Shown piece after piece: positions 1 to 6,870 of a stretch of DNA of 10,838 nt. The position numbers and the translations under genes were made by a program. The stretch covers positions 1 to 10,838 of the forward strand of contig JASFRI010000122.1 in NCBI GenBank assembly GCA_050115015.1, read 5' to 3'. The notes under the pieces were generated by a model, which worked only from the letters and a program-made list of their open reading frames with translations, was not told the origin of the DNA and ran no database searches. Each line of letters opens with the position of its first letter. The stretch's first letter is position 1. The stretch comes from JASFRI01 sp050115015 (lineage in GTDB: Bacteria; Acidobacteriota; Polarisedimenticolia; CBDVAL01).

Positions 1-2
1 TG

Positions 3-1283
3 CCCCCTCCGGGCGGCGACGACACGCTGCGCAACATCGGCCTGGACCTCACCGTGCCCAGCAACGTGGACACGCTCCGGGTCTGGGTGGACCAGACCCT
101 GCCCGTGGAGGTCTCCTCGTCCTTCGTCTGGCAGGTCTACTCCAGTGCCGACAACGAGCAATGGGTCCTCGAGGGGACGGCGAGCGCCACGTTCACTCCC
201 CTGGACACGCGCTTCGACCTGCTGTTCGACGACGTGGAGGCGCGTTACCTCAAGGTCGTCACCGCGCCCCTGGACCTCGGCGATCCCTCCGCGGACCAGT
301 TTCCGTTCATCTTCGTCACAGAGCTGGAGGCGTTCGACCGGGTGGCCTCCGACGATCTGCCCGACGAGCCCGGCCTGAAGACCCACCGGTTCAGCGGGAA
401 CGCCCGGGTGAAGCTCCTCGCCCGGGAGAGCTTCTACTATGACTTCTCGTACTTCGGGATCTGGCCCGACGGGCAGCCGTCGGCGACCTCCGTCTCCAAC
501 GCCCTGTCGTTCAGCAAGCAGCTGAACCGGATCCTCTCGGTCTCGGCCCGCGCCGCGCGCGAGGACGGCATGGATCCCTCGCTGGGGGATTTCGTGTCCT
601 ACCCGTACACCGCCTCGCTCCGTGCCGGCTGGTTTCCCACCTTGCGCCAGACCCTGGTATTCAGCGGCGTCCGGACCACCTACAGCGACCCGGGGGGATT
701 CGACACGAGGTTCAACTCGCTCTACCTGCAGACCTCCGCGGACCTCTACGAGGGGATCAGCATGGAGCTGGGGCTCGGCACGAACCGGAGGAACACCGAA
801 GGGGAGCAAACCGACTCCGATCAGGTCAACGCGACCTTCCTGTTCCTGCCACATCCGACGTTCACGGCGACGGTCCTCTACCAGCTGCGGCGTACGGACC
901 GGCCCGGCGGGGCCACGAACCCGGCCATCCAGAACAACCTCGAAGCCGAGGAGGTCTCGCTGTCGTACCGGCCCTTCCAGGCCCTCTACCTGTACGGCTC
1001 GTACCGGTGGGAGCAGCAGGAGCTGGTCGAGGACCGGACCCTGGGGAACTACAGCATCTCGTGGAGCCCCTTTCCGAGCGGGAGCCTGCAGATCACGCTG
1101 CGATATGATGAACAGTTCCGGTCCCAGTTCGACGAGAACTCGACCATCACCTCCGCCACGATCCGCTGGAACCTCCCGAAGGGACGCTGGGTCGAGGGCG
1201 GGGTCCTGCGACAGGAGCGGACGACCGCCCAGGAGCGCAGGCAGTTCGACACGATCCAGGCGAACCTGAGGTGGACCTTCTGA
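3..1283 (+). CDS. Outer-membrane beta-barrel protein with discoidin-like domain (5' end outside window)
   Basis: The reading frame is open from the first complete codon in the window at position 3, so the N terminus lies upstream; the GTG at 54 is only an internal valine. The first ~110 residues (nt 30-345) resemble the second half of an F5/8-type-C (discoidin) beta-sandwich: a WQVYSSADNEQW segment, a DTRFDLLF segment and an ARYLKVVT segment, which in that family are the 'S-x-D-x-x-x-W' and 'a-R-Y-l-K' signatures. From about nt 390 on, the protein is a succession of ~16 amphipathic strands with short turns (e.g. FYYDFSYFGIW, LYLYGSYRWEQ, LQITLRYDEQF). It ends in NLRWTF, a terminal aromatic typical of BAM-inserted outer-membrane proteins. 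No haem motif is visible in this part. It precedes a cytochrome cassette, so a porin or anchor role in electron conduction or cytochrome export is inferred. Barrel call firm; specific function open. Confidence 0.8.
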   Translation, partial: PPPGGDDTLRNIGLDLTVPSNVDTLRVWVDQTLPVEVSSSFVWQVYSSADNEQWVLEGTASATFTPLDTRFDLLFDDVEARYLKVVTAPLDLGDPSADQFPFIFVTELEAFDRVASDDLPDEPGLKTHRFSGNARVKLLARESFYYDFSYFGIWPDGQPSATSVSNALSFSKQLNRILSVSARAAREDGMDPSLGDFVSYPYTASLRAGWFPTLRQTLVFSGVRTTYSDPGGFDTRFNSLYLQTSADLYEGISMELGLGTNRRNTEGEQTDSDQVNATFLFLPHPTFTATVLYQLRRTDRPGGATNPAIQNNLEAEEVSLSYRPFQALYLYGSYRWEQQELVEDRTLGNYSISWSPFPSGSLQITLRYDEQFRSQFDENSTITSATIRWNLPKGRWVEGGVLRQERTTAQERRQFDTIQANLRWTF

Positions 1284-1302
1284 GATGAGCACAACCGACG
1301 TG

Positions 1303-1307
1303 GGAGG
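1303..1307 (+). promoter_or_regulatory. Shine-Dalgarno site of the lipoprotein gene
   Basis: GGAGG lies 9 bases before the ATG at 1317 and inside the 33-base gap after the barrel gene. It fixes the start and suggests translation from the same transcript as the barrel gene. Confidence 0.7.
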
Positions 1308-1316
1308 AACCTGGCG

Positions 1317-1907
1317 ATGACCCGCACCCGACTGGCCCTGATCCCCTGGATCGTCCTGGCCGTTTCCGTGGCCGGATGCAGCAAGAAGCACCGCGGCGGC
1401 GAATCGGTGTTCCACGACCCGAACATGGACTTCGGCCTCATCCAGTCCGTCGCCGTGCTGCCCTTCGACAACCTCTCGGCCTCGGGCAAGGCTGGCGAGA
1501 CCGTCCGGGAGGTCTTCTCCACCATGCTCCAGGCCAGCGAGGCGTTCTACGTCCACCCGCCCGGGGAGGTGCGCCGGGCCATCTCCCGGGTCTCCCCGGA
1601 GAACCCCATGGCGCCCACCGCGGAGGAGATCGTCAGCCTGGCCCAGAACGTCGGCGCCGACGCGGTGATCACCGGCGTCGTGCTGGAGTACGGGCAGGTG
1701 CGCTCCGCCTCCGCCTCCGGGGACGTCTGCTCGGTGCGCGTGACGATGTTCGAGGGGCAGTCGGGCCGCAAGGTCTGGAGCGCCGCGGCGACCCGGGGCG
1801 GCATCGGCGCCGGCGAACGCCTCATGGGGGGCGGCGGCAAGCCGATGAACATCGTCGTCTCGCAGACGGTCGAGGATCTGCTCGACCGTCTGTTCAACAT
1901 CCCCTAG
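1317..1907 (+). CDS. CsgG/LpoB/GNA1162-like (TolB-N fold) lipoprotein
   Basis: This is a 196-residue protein. The N terminus is a type II signal peptide: two arginines, a hydrophobic core to residue 20 and the lipobox V-A-G-C at 18-21, with Ser at +2, which favours outer-membrane sorting. The mature part starts with the strand SVAVLPFDNLS (44-54), the hallmark first strand of the CsgG / LpoB / GNA1162 (DUF799) / TolB-N-like group. It is followed by a helix, a GADAVITGVVLEYGQV strand pair (113-128), and an RVTMFEGQSGRKVWSA stretch (141-156) matching the 'v-r-l-x-d-x-x-t-G-x-x-v-W' part of the fold. Known members assist outer-membrane assemblies (curli export, peptidoglycan synthase activation). 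The next gene carries two related domains, so the pair may form a hetero-complex (inference). The start has a good ribosome site at 1303-1307. The fold is fairly secure; the role is unknown. Confidence 0.78.
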   Translation: MTRTRLALIPWIVLAVSVAGCSKKHRGGESVFHDPNMDFGLIQSVAVLPFDNLSASGKAGETVREVFSTMLQASEAFYVHPPGEVRRAISRVSPENPMAPTAEEIVSLAQNVGADAVITGVVLEYGQVRSASASGDVCSVRVTMFEGQSGRKVWSAAATRGGIGAGERLMGGGGKPMNIVVSQTVEDLLDRLFNIP

Positions 1908-1929
1908 CCCGGGCGTCGGATGCGCGGCG

Positions 1930-1934
1930 GGAGG
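1930..1934 (+). promoter_or_regulatory. Shine-Dalgarno site favouring the GTG start at 1941
   Basis: GGAGG, within GGGAGGAG at 1929-1936, sits 6 bases before an in-frame GTG at 1941. The upstream ATG at 1920 has no purine-rich site before it (the bases are ccgggcgtcgg). The site therefore decides for the GTG start. Confidence 0.55.
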
Positions 1935-1940
1935 AGCGGG

Positions 1941-3122
1941 GTGGGCAGGGGCGGCGAGCCGGGACGCGGCCTTCCGCTGCTGCTGTCGGCCCTGATCCTC
2001 GCGGCGCTGCCTGCCCGGGCCGGGCCCGAAGGGGGCGCACCGCCCGGGCTCGCCGTGCTCCCGCTCCAGAACCGCTCCGACGCGGCCGCACCCGTGGACC
2101 GGATCCAGGCGGACCTGACCGCGCAGCTGGTCTGGCAGGGTGTCTCGGTCCTGGTCCCGGAGGACCTCGAGGCGTTCATGCGGCGGCACCGGATGCGCTA
2201 CGTCGGGGGCATCAACGGCGAGCTCGCCCGGGCCCTCGCGGAGGAGACCGGCGTCCGGGCGGTCCTGATCACGTCCCTGGACCTCTATGCCGAGCGGATA
2301 CCGCCCAAGGCGGCGCTCACCGCCCGGCTCGTCTCCACCGGGGAGGAGCCCCGGATCCTGTGGGCGGGGAGCGCGTCGGCCTCCGGAGACGCCGCGCCGG
2401 GGTTCCTGGGGCTCGGCCTCATGGACGACATCGAGACGATCCTGGGGCGGACCGTCCGCGCGATCGGGACCGCGGCCGCCCGCCAGGCCGAGGTTCCCGG
2501 GGAGCCGGCCGTCGAGGCGGACGGGGCCGACCGCCGGCCCGCCAGGCGGTTCCGGCCGAAGGTCCACTTCAGCGCTCCCTCGATCCCCGTCCTCGGCGCC
2601 GAGGGAGCCCGGATCGCCGTGCTTCCGCTGTCCAACGCGAGCACCATGCCCTACGCCGGGGAGATCGTCACGGATCTCGTGATCGAGGGGCTGACGCAGG
2701 CGGGGTTCCAGGTGATCGAGCCCGGCGTGGTCCGGCAGACCCTCCTGGAGTCGCGGCTCATCCAGCCGCAAGGGCCCTCGGTCCCGCAGGCGGGGATCCT
2801 CGATGCCGAGCTGGATCTCGACCGTCTGATCTTCGGCGAGGTCACCACCTACCAGGAGGCCGGCGCCGGCTCGCTCTACCCGGTGGTCGACTTCGATGTC
2901 CGCGTCATGGACGTCCCGACCCGTCAGGTGGTCTGGGCCTCCATCAGCCACACCCGCGGGAACGAGGACGTCTTCTTCTTCGACGTCGGGCGGGTTCCGA
3001 CCGCCCACGAGCTGACGTCCAGGATGGTGGCCGCCCTCGTCTCCCTGTTCCGCGATTCCGCCGAGGCGATGGAGGCCATCCGCGACGACGTTGGCGTGTC
3101 GATTGCAGAGGACAACTTCTGA
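1941..3122 (+). CDS. Secreted protein with two tandem CsgG/TolB-N-like domains
   Basis: This is a 393-residue protein from GTG 1941; an alternative ATG at 1920 adds 7 residues but lacks a ribosome site. A signal peptide with core LPLLLSALILAALPARA (about 11-27) ends in A-R-A and has no lipobox. Domain 1 (about 36-180) opens with GLAVLPLQNRS and continues into GVRAVLITSLDLYA. After a charged, Pro/Arg-rich linker (185-215), domain 2 (about 223-372) repeats the plan more faithfully: RIAVLPLSNAS, then AGFQVIEPGVVRQTLLESRL, LDRLIFGEVTTYQE, and VVDFDVRVMDVPTRQVVWAS. That is the strand order of the CsgG/LpoB group. Domain 1 is more diverged. The gene follows the lipoprotein gene by only 12-33 bases, so the two are probably co-translated partners. 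CsgG relatives build outer-membrane secretion rings or regulate periplasmic enzymes; a role in assembling or exporting the cytochromes downstream is inferred only. Confidence 0.75.
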   Translation: MGRGGEPGRGLPLLLSALILAALPARAGPEGGAPPGLAVLPLQNRSDAAAPVDRIQADLTAQLVWQGVSVLVPEDLEAFMRRHRMRYVGGINGELARALAEETGVRAVLITSLDLYAERIPPKAALTARLVSTGEEPRILWAGSASASGDAAPGFLGLGLMDDIETILGRTVRAIGTAAARQAEVPGEPAVEADGADRRPARRFRPKVHFSAPSIPVLGAEGARIAVLPLSNASTMPYAGEIVTDLVIEGLTQAGFQVIEPGVVRQTLLESRLIQPQGPSVPQAGILDAELDLDRLIFGEVTTYQEAGAGSLYPVVDFDVRVMDVPTRQVVWASISHTRGNEDVFFFDVGRVPTAHELTSRMVAALVSLFRDSAEAMEAIRDDVGVSIAEDNF

Positions 3123-3124
3123 AC

Positions 3125-3147
3125 GGCGCCGGCCGATTGCCGGCGTC
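3125..3147 (+). terminator. Hairpin after the CsgG-like gene (weak terminator candidate)
   Basis: A 9-pair stem, GGCGCCGGC with GCCGGCGTC and one G-U pair, closes a 5-base loop (CGATT) two bases after the TGA at 3120-3122. No T-tract follows, so it is not a classical intrinsic terminator. It could attenuate read-through or protect the 3' end of the upstream mRNA. Confidence 0.3.
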
Positions 3148-3174
3148 AATCGCGATGGCGCCGCACCTCGAGAA

Positions 3175-3203
3175 TTGACCACATCAAGCGCCGATGGTAG
3201 CTT
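3175..3203 (+). promoter_or_regulatory. Candidate sigma-70-type promoter for the foldase-cytochrome-NHL genes
   Basis: TTGACC (3175-3180, 5 of 6 to the -35 consensus) is followed after exactly 17 bases by TAGCTT (3198-3203, a weak -10 with 3 of 6). It sits in the only sizeable gap of the + strand cluster, in a patch that is A/T-richer than its surroundings, and ends 20 bases before the ATG at 3224. The spacing is ideal but the -10 is poor, so this is a candidate only. Confidence 0.35.
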
Positions 3204-3223
3204 CTCCGGAGCCATAGAGAGCC

Positions 3224-4939
3224 ATGAGACGATCCCCGATCCCGAGTCCCCGCGCGGTGCTGCTGCTCCTGATCCCGATCCTGATCGGGGCGATCCCCTG
3301 CGCGACGGCAAAGCTACCGAAGATCGACGGCGTGGAGGCGATCGCCTCGGTGAACGGCGAGGCCATCACGCTGGACGATCTCCTCCAGCAGCTCGCCGCG
3401 GGACACGAGGGGGTCGCGCAGCCGGATCGGATGATCCGCGGTGCCGATCCGGGAGCGGTCCTGGACCGTCTCATCAACGTCCGCCTGGTGCTCCAGGAGG
3501 CCCGCAGCATCGGCCTGGACGAGCTGCCCGGCATCCCGGAGCAGATGGAGGCGCTCCGCCTGGGTCTCGTGCGAGACGCGGTGGTCCAGGAGCAGGTGGA
3601 GGACATCACGAGGGGCGATCCGGATGAGGCCGATCGGCTCTACCGGGAGGCGGTCCGCGAGGCCGAGGTCGAGTCCGTCCTGTTCCCCTCCGTGGAGGCG
3701 GCAACGGCATTCACCGCGTCGGTGAAGGCCGGGGCGGACTTCGGCGCGGAGGCGCAGACGCTGACGGTGAAGGGGGAGGCGACGGCCTACCAGGCACCGC
3801 AGGCGTTCCCGCTCTCGGAGATGCAGTCGCAGGTGGCAGTGGCGGTGCTGGGGCTCGAGCCGGGCCAGGTCAGCGAGCCCATCCCCCTGCAGGACGGCGC
3901 GGCGGTGGTCCGCCTCATCCGGATGCGCTATCCGGAGGACCCCGAGGCGCGGGCGAAGGCGGAGGCGGAGGCCCTCTCGCGACGACAGCAGGCCGCGCTG
4001 GGGGAGTACGCCATCGAGCTGCGGAAGCGGTACGCCACCGTGGACGAGGAGCTCTTCGACTCCCTCGGGCTCGACTCCCCGGAGACGGACCTGGATGCGC
4101 TCCGGGCGGACACGCGTCCCCTCGTGAAGATCCGCGGCGGGGATCCGATCACCGTCGGCCAGCTGACGCAGCGCATCGAGAAGGAGATGTTCCACGGCCT
4201 CGAGCGGGCCGTGGAGCAGGGACGGGCGGCGGAGTCCGCCCCGGTCATCCTGGACCGGATGATCCAGGAGCGGGCGGTCCTCATGGAGGCGAGGCGCCTG
4301 GGGCTCGAGGACCGGCCCGAGTTCCAGCAATCGCTCCGGGCGGGGGAGGACGGGATCCTGTTCAGCACCTTCGTCAGCAAGGTCATCGATCCGAAGGTGA
4401 AGATCAGCGATGACGAGCTGCGCGCGTACCTTGCCGAGCACCCGGACGAGTACTCCACCCCCGAGATGATGGGGATCGAGAGCCTGGCCTTCGGGCGCCG
4501 CGAGGACGCCCAGAGCGCCCTGGACAAGCTTCGCCAGGGCGCGGATCTGAAGTGGATGCGCGCCAACGCCGCGGGCCAGATCGACCCGGAGGCGATCGAC
4601 CCCGAATGGCGCTTCAACGGGACCCTGCTCCCGGTGCCGGGCCTGCCCGATGCCGTCCGGGAGGCCGTGGCCGGGGCCATCGGCGGGGACTACCGCTTCT
4701 GCGAGCAACCCGGAGGCGACGTGTTCCTGGTCCTCTGGATCACCAGGCAGTTCCCGTCGCGTCCCCAGGAGTATCAAGACATCCGCAAGCAGCTCGCCGT
4801 CCGCGTCTTCGCGCGGAAGCGGCAGCAGGCGCTGGAGGAGTGGATGGGAAGGCTGCGGGAGGCCTCCGAGGTCCAGGTCTACGTGGACGCCGCCGAGATG
4901 CGCGAGCTGCTCGGCCTGGATTCGGCGGAGGGCCGGTGA
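3224..4939 (+). CDS. SurA/PpiC-like periplasmic foldase with duplicated body
   Basis: This is a 571-residue protein. The signal peptide has core AVLLLLIPILIGAIPC and likely cleaves after CATA (residue 29). The body is a tandem duplication. Residues 38-130 and 300-395 are SurA-N-like helical segments; VLDRLINVRLVLQEAR (79-94) aligns with ILDRMIQERAVLMEAR (342-357), and both continue into S/L-x-GL. Residues 147-235 and 412-510 are parvulin-like: A-x-x-F-T-A-S-V-K-A-G-A-D-F, then LGLEPGQVSEPI in the first copy. Neither copy shows the 'H-I-L-V' histidine strand (SVLF and SLAF instead) or the G-G-x-L-G motif, so isomerase activity is doubtful and a chaperone role is more likely. The gene heads a tight run and its TGA overlaps the GTG of the 26-haem cytochrome gene, which points to that cytochrome as its client. 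The start is set by the signal peptide; its ribosome site is weak (AGAGAG 2 bases upstream, GGAG 12 bases upstream). Confidence 0.85.
   Translation: MRRSPIPSPRAVLLLLIPILIGAIPCATAKLPKIDGVEAIASVNGEAITLDDLLQQLAAGHEGVAQPDRMIRGADPGAVLDRLINVRLVLQEARSIGLDELPGIPEQMEALRLGLVRDAVVQEQVEDITRGDPDEADRLYREAVREAEVESVLFPSVEAATAFTASVKAGADFGAEAQTLTVKGEATAYQAPQAFPLSEMQSQVAVAVLGLEPGQVSEPIPLQDGAAVVRLIRMRYPEDPEARAKAEAEALSRRQQAALGEYAIELRKRYATVDEELFDSLGLDSPETDLDALRADTRPLVKIRGGDPITVGQLTQRIEKEMFHGLERAVEQGRAAESAPVILDRMIQERAVLMEARRLGLEDRPEFQQSLRAGEDGILFSTFVSKVIDPKVKISDDELRAYLAEHPDEYSTPEMMGIESLAFGRREDAQSALDKLRQGADLKWMRANAAGQIDPEAIDPEWRFNGTLLPVPGLPDAVREAVAGAIGGDYRFCEQPGGDVFLVLWITRQFPSRPQEYQDIRKQLAVRVFARKRQQALEEWMGRLREASEVQVYVDAAEMRELLGLDSAEGR
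4927..4931 (+). promoter_or_regulatory. Shine-Dalgarno site of the 26-haem cytochrome gene, inside the foldase gene
   Basis: GGAGG lies 4 bases before the GTG at 4936 and 13 bases before a second in-frame GTG at 4945. It lies in the last codons of the foldase gene. The GTGA overlap at 4936-4939 indicates translational coupling and favours 4936 as the start. Confidence 0.6.
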
Positions 4940-6870
4940 CACCGGTGCGGATCGAGCGGTTCCTCCGGCCGCTGCTGGTGGTCGCCGTGCTCCTGGCGCT
5001 CCCGGCGGTGCCCGCCCTGGCGAAGAAGCGGACCTTCGAGCGCAAGGGCTGCCTCGACTGCCACCAGGACTTCGCAGAGGAATACGCGGGCATGAAGGTG
5101 CAGCATCCGGGGATGAAGGACGACGGGTGCGAGACCTGTCACCTCCGGCATGGCCTGGTCCCGGCGCTGCTGCTGAAGCAGGAGGGGAGCAAGCTCTGCC
5201 TGGAGTGTCACGACCGGGAGTCGCTGGGCCTGGACAAGGCCATGGTCCACACCGCCCTGCGTACCGGGGAGTGCTCCGACTGCCACGATCCCCACGCATC
5301 GCCGATGGAACACCTGCTGCGGGCGGAGGGGCCGCAGGCGTGCTACACCTGCCATGACCCGGCGCCGTTCCAGAAGGCCGTGGTCCATCCCGTGCTCGAG
5401 AGCGATGGCTGCGGCGCCTGCCATGCGGCGCACAGCTCCGACGAGCCCCAGCTGCTGCTGGCCCCGAAGGCCGAGCTCTGCCTCACCTGTCACGACTCCG
5501 GGCTGGCGAAGGCGCACGCCGGGTACCCGGTCCAGGATCGCGACTGCACCACCTGCCACGACCCGCACTCCGCCGTCCAGCCGAAGCTGCTGCGCACCAG
5601 CCTGCACCCGCCGGTGGCGGAGGGCGGTTGCGAGGTATGCCACGCCGCCCCCGACGCCGCATCGCCGTTCTCGCTCACCGCCGACGAGGAGGAGCTCTGC
5701 ACGCAGTGCCACGACGGGCCCGATGCCGTGCCGGCGGGGCAGACCCCCCACGAGCCGTTCGAGGCCGGGATGTGCACCGTCTGCCATGATCCCCACGCCT
5801 CCGACGGCCCGGCCCTCGTCGCCCGGACGGGCAACGACCTGTGCGTGGAATGTCATGTCGAGAAAGCGGAGCACCGGAGTCGTCCCCACGCAGCCCTTAC
5901 CGAGGGAGACGGCTGCCTCTCCTGCCACCGACCGCACGCCTCGGCGGAGCAACCGCTCCTCCGGGAGGCGGAGGCGGCGCTGTGCGAGAGCTGCCATGGC
6001 GAGGCCCGGCCGGTGAAGGTGGAGCATCCACCCTTCGCCGAGGGGATGTGCACGACGTGTCATGACCCGCACGGCTCCAACAGCGTCGCGATCCTCCATG
6101 ACCGGCCCGACCGGGTCTGCTACGAGTGTCACGGCGAGGCGGAGCTCGACTTCCAGAAGACGGACATCCATCGCCCGGTCCTGGTGGGCAACTGCATCGC
6201 CTGCCACGCGCCCCACGGCTCGGATGAGACGGCCTTGCTCAAGGCCGGGGAGCCGGATCTGTGCGCGGGGTGTCACGGCGATCTGCTCGAGGTGGGGACG
6301 GGGGAGGTCGCGCACATGCCCTTCGAGGGCGGGGAGTGCAGCCTCTGCCACGATCCCCACGCCTCGGATCTGGCGGGCATGATCCTGGCCCCCCAGCAGG
6401 AGCTCTGCATGGCCTGCCACGACGACATCCTCCAGGAGGGAGCCGCGGTCCACTCGCCGGTGGAGGAGGGCCGCTGCACCGCCTGCCACAGCCCGCACAA
6501 GGCGAAGCTGAACCGGCTGCTCGTCGCCGGTGGCCCGGAGCTCTGCTACTCCTGTCACGGTGATCTCCAGGAGCGGATGGCGTCGCAGCAGGTCCATCCG
6601 CCGGCGGCCCGGGACTGCCTGCGCTGCCACCAGCCCCATGACTCCGTGGAGCATGCGCTCTTGGCCCGGAAGCCCGTCGAGCTGTGCGGTGACTGTCACG
6701 ATCTCGCGGACGAGGCCTTCTCCACCGCCCACCTGCGGATCGATCCGTCGATCATGAACTGCGCGGGCTGCCATGCCCCGCATGCATCCACCGATCGCCG
6801 TCTCTTCCAGGCGGTGGAGCATGCCCCCTTCGCCGCCGAGGCCTGCGAGGAGTGCCATGAGACGCCCTAG
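4936..6870 (+). CDS. 26-haem c-type cytochrome (doubled-CXXCH repeats)
   Basis: This is a 644-residue protein with 26 CXXCH haem-attachment motifs by direct count, from CLDCH at residue 39 to CEECH at 637. A Sec signal peptide (core LLVVAVLLALPAVPALA) exports it; no lipobox. Most of the chain is a ~45-50-residue unit of the doubled-CXXCH family: V-H-x-P-V/F-x-x-G-x-C-x-x-C-H-x-P-H-A/G-S, then L-L, then L-C-x-x-C-H. The extra His of the 'PH' step is a candidate axial ligand. The register breaks at haems 8-9 (residues 204 and 232), where the L-C-x-x-C-H half is missing. The protein ends three residues after the last haem motif, in the middle of a unit. The likely role is long-range electron transfer across the periplasm, outer membrane or cell surface. 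It overlaps both neighbours. An upstream extension in this frame is antecedent open frame inside the foldase gene. Function class is secure; specific partner unknown. Confidence 0.95.
   Translation: MTPVRIERFLRPLLVVAVLLALPAVPALAKKRTFERKGCLDCHQDFAEEYAGMKVQHPGMKDDGCETCHLRHGLVPALLLKQEGSKLCLECHDRESLGLDKAMVHTALRTGECSDCHDPHASPMEHLLRAEGPQACYTCHDPAPFQKAVVHPVLESDGCGACHAAHSSDEPQLLLAPKAELCLTCHDSGLAKAHAGYPVQDRDCTTCHDPHSAVQPKLLRTSLHPPVAEGGCEVCHAAPDAASPFSLTADEEELCTQCHDGPDAVPAGQTPHEPFEAGMCTVCHDPHASDGPALVARTGNDLCVECHVEKAEHRSRPHAALTEGDGCLSCHRPHASAEQPLLREAEAALCESCHGEARPVKVEHPPFAEGMCTTCHDPHGSNSVAILHDRPDRVCYECHGEAELDFQKTDIHRPVLVGNCIACHAPHGSDETALLKAGEPDLCAGCHGDLLEVGTGEVAHMPFEGGECSLCHDPHASDLAGMILAPQQELCMACHDDILQEGAAVHSPVEEGRCTACHSPHKAKLNRLLVAGGPELCYSCHGDLQERMASQQVHPPAARDCLRCHQPHDSVEHALLARKPVELCGDCHDLADEAFSTAHLRIDPSIMNCAGCHAPHASTDRRLFQAVEHAPFAAEACEECHETP
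5050..6858 (+). repeat. Haem-motif repeat array of the 26-haem cytochrome
   Basis: This stretch codes for all 26 CXXCH motifs, largely as two-haem units. The repetition also shows in the DNA: the 17-mer TGCCACGATCCCCACGC (C-H-D-P-H codons) occurs identically at 5281-5297 and 6346-6362, with near copies at 5783 and 6058. Such identity could support unequal recombination and change of haem number. Confidence 0.8.
6847..6852 (+). promoter_or_regulatory. Shine-Dalgarno site of the 16-haem cytochrome gene, inside the last haem motif
   Basis: GAGGAG is formed by the two Glu codons of the final CEECH motif of the upstream cytochrome. It lies 4 bases before the ATG at 6857, which itself is made from the motif's His codon (cAT) and the following Gag. 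This fixes the start and couples the two genes. Confidence 0.65.

Noticed and set aside
3124..3147. Strong intrinsic terminator after the CsgG-like gene
   Set aside because: The stem is good but no T-run follows; kept only as a weak hairpin candidate.
1376..3178. 600-codon + strand frame overlapping both CsgG-like genes
   Set aside because: It is very Arg/Gly/Pro-rich and spans two well-supported genes in another frame; a shadow of GC-rich third positions.
4552..4935. Upstream extension of the 26-haem cytochrome frame
   Set aside because: It lies wholly inside the foldase gene, encodes Arg/Gly-rich sequence, and the signal peptide plus ribosome site place the start at 4936.
3314..5299. 661-codon open frame on the - strand opposite the foldase gene
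   Set aside because: It is antisense to a clear SurA-like gene, is Pro/Arg/Leu-rich with no domain, and crosses a real gene junction; long antisense frames are expected at this GC content.
6773..6856. Upstream extension of the 16-haem cytochrome frame
   Set aside because: It overlaps the larger cytochrome and would bury the signal peptide; the ATG at 6857 has GAGGAG at 4 bases.
4879..6858. 659-codon open frame on the - strand opposite the 26-haem cytochrome
   Set aside because: It is the complement of repeated haem codons, giving a low-complexity V/R/G-rich product without recognisable domains or a signal peptide.
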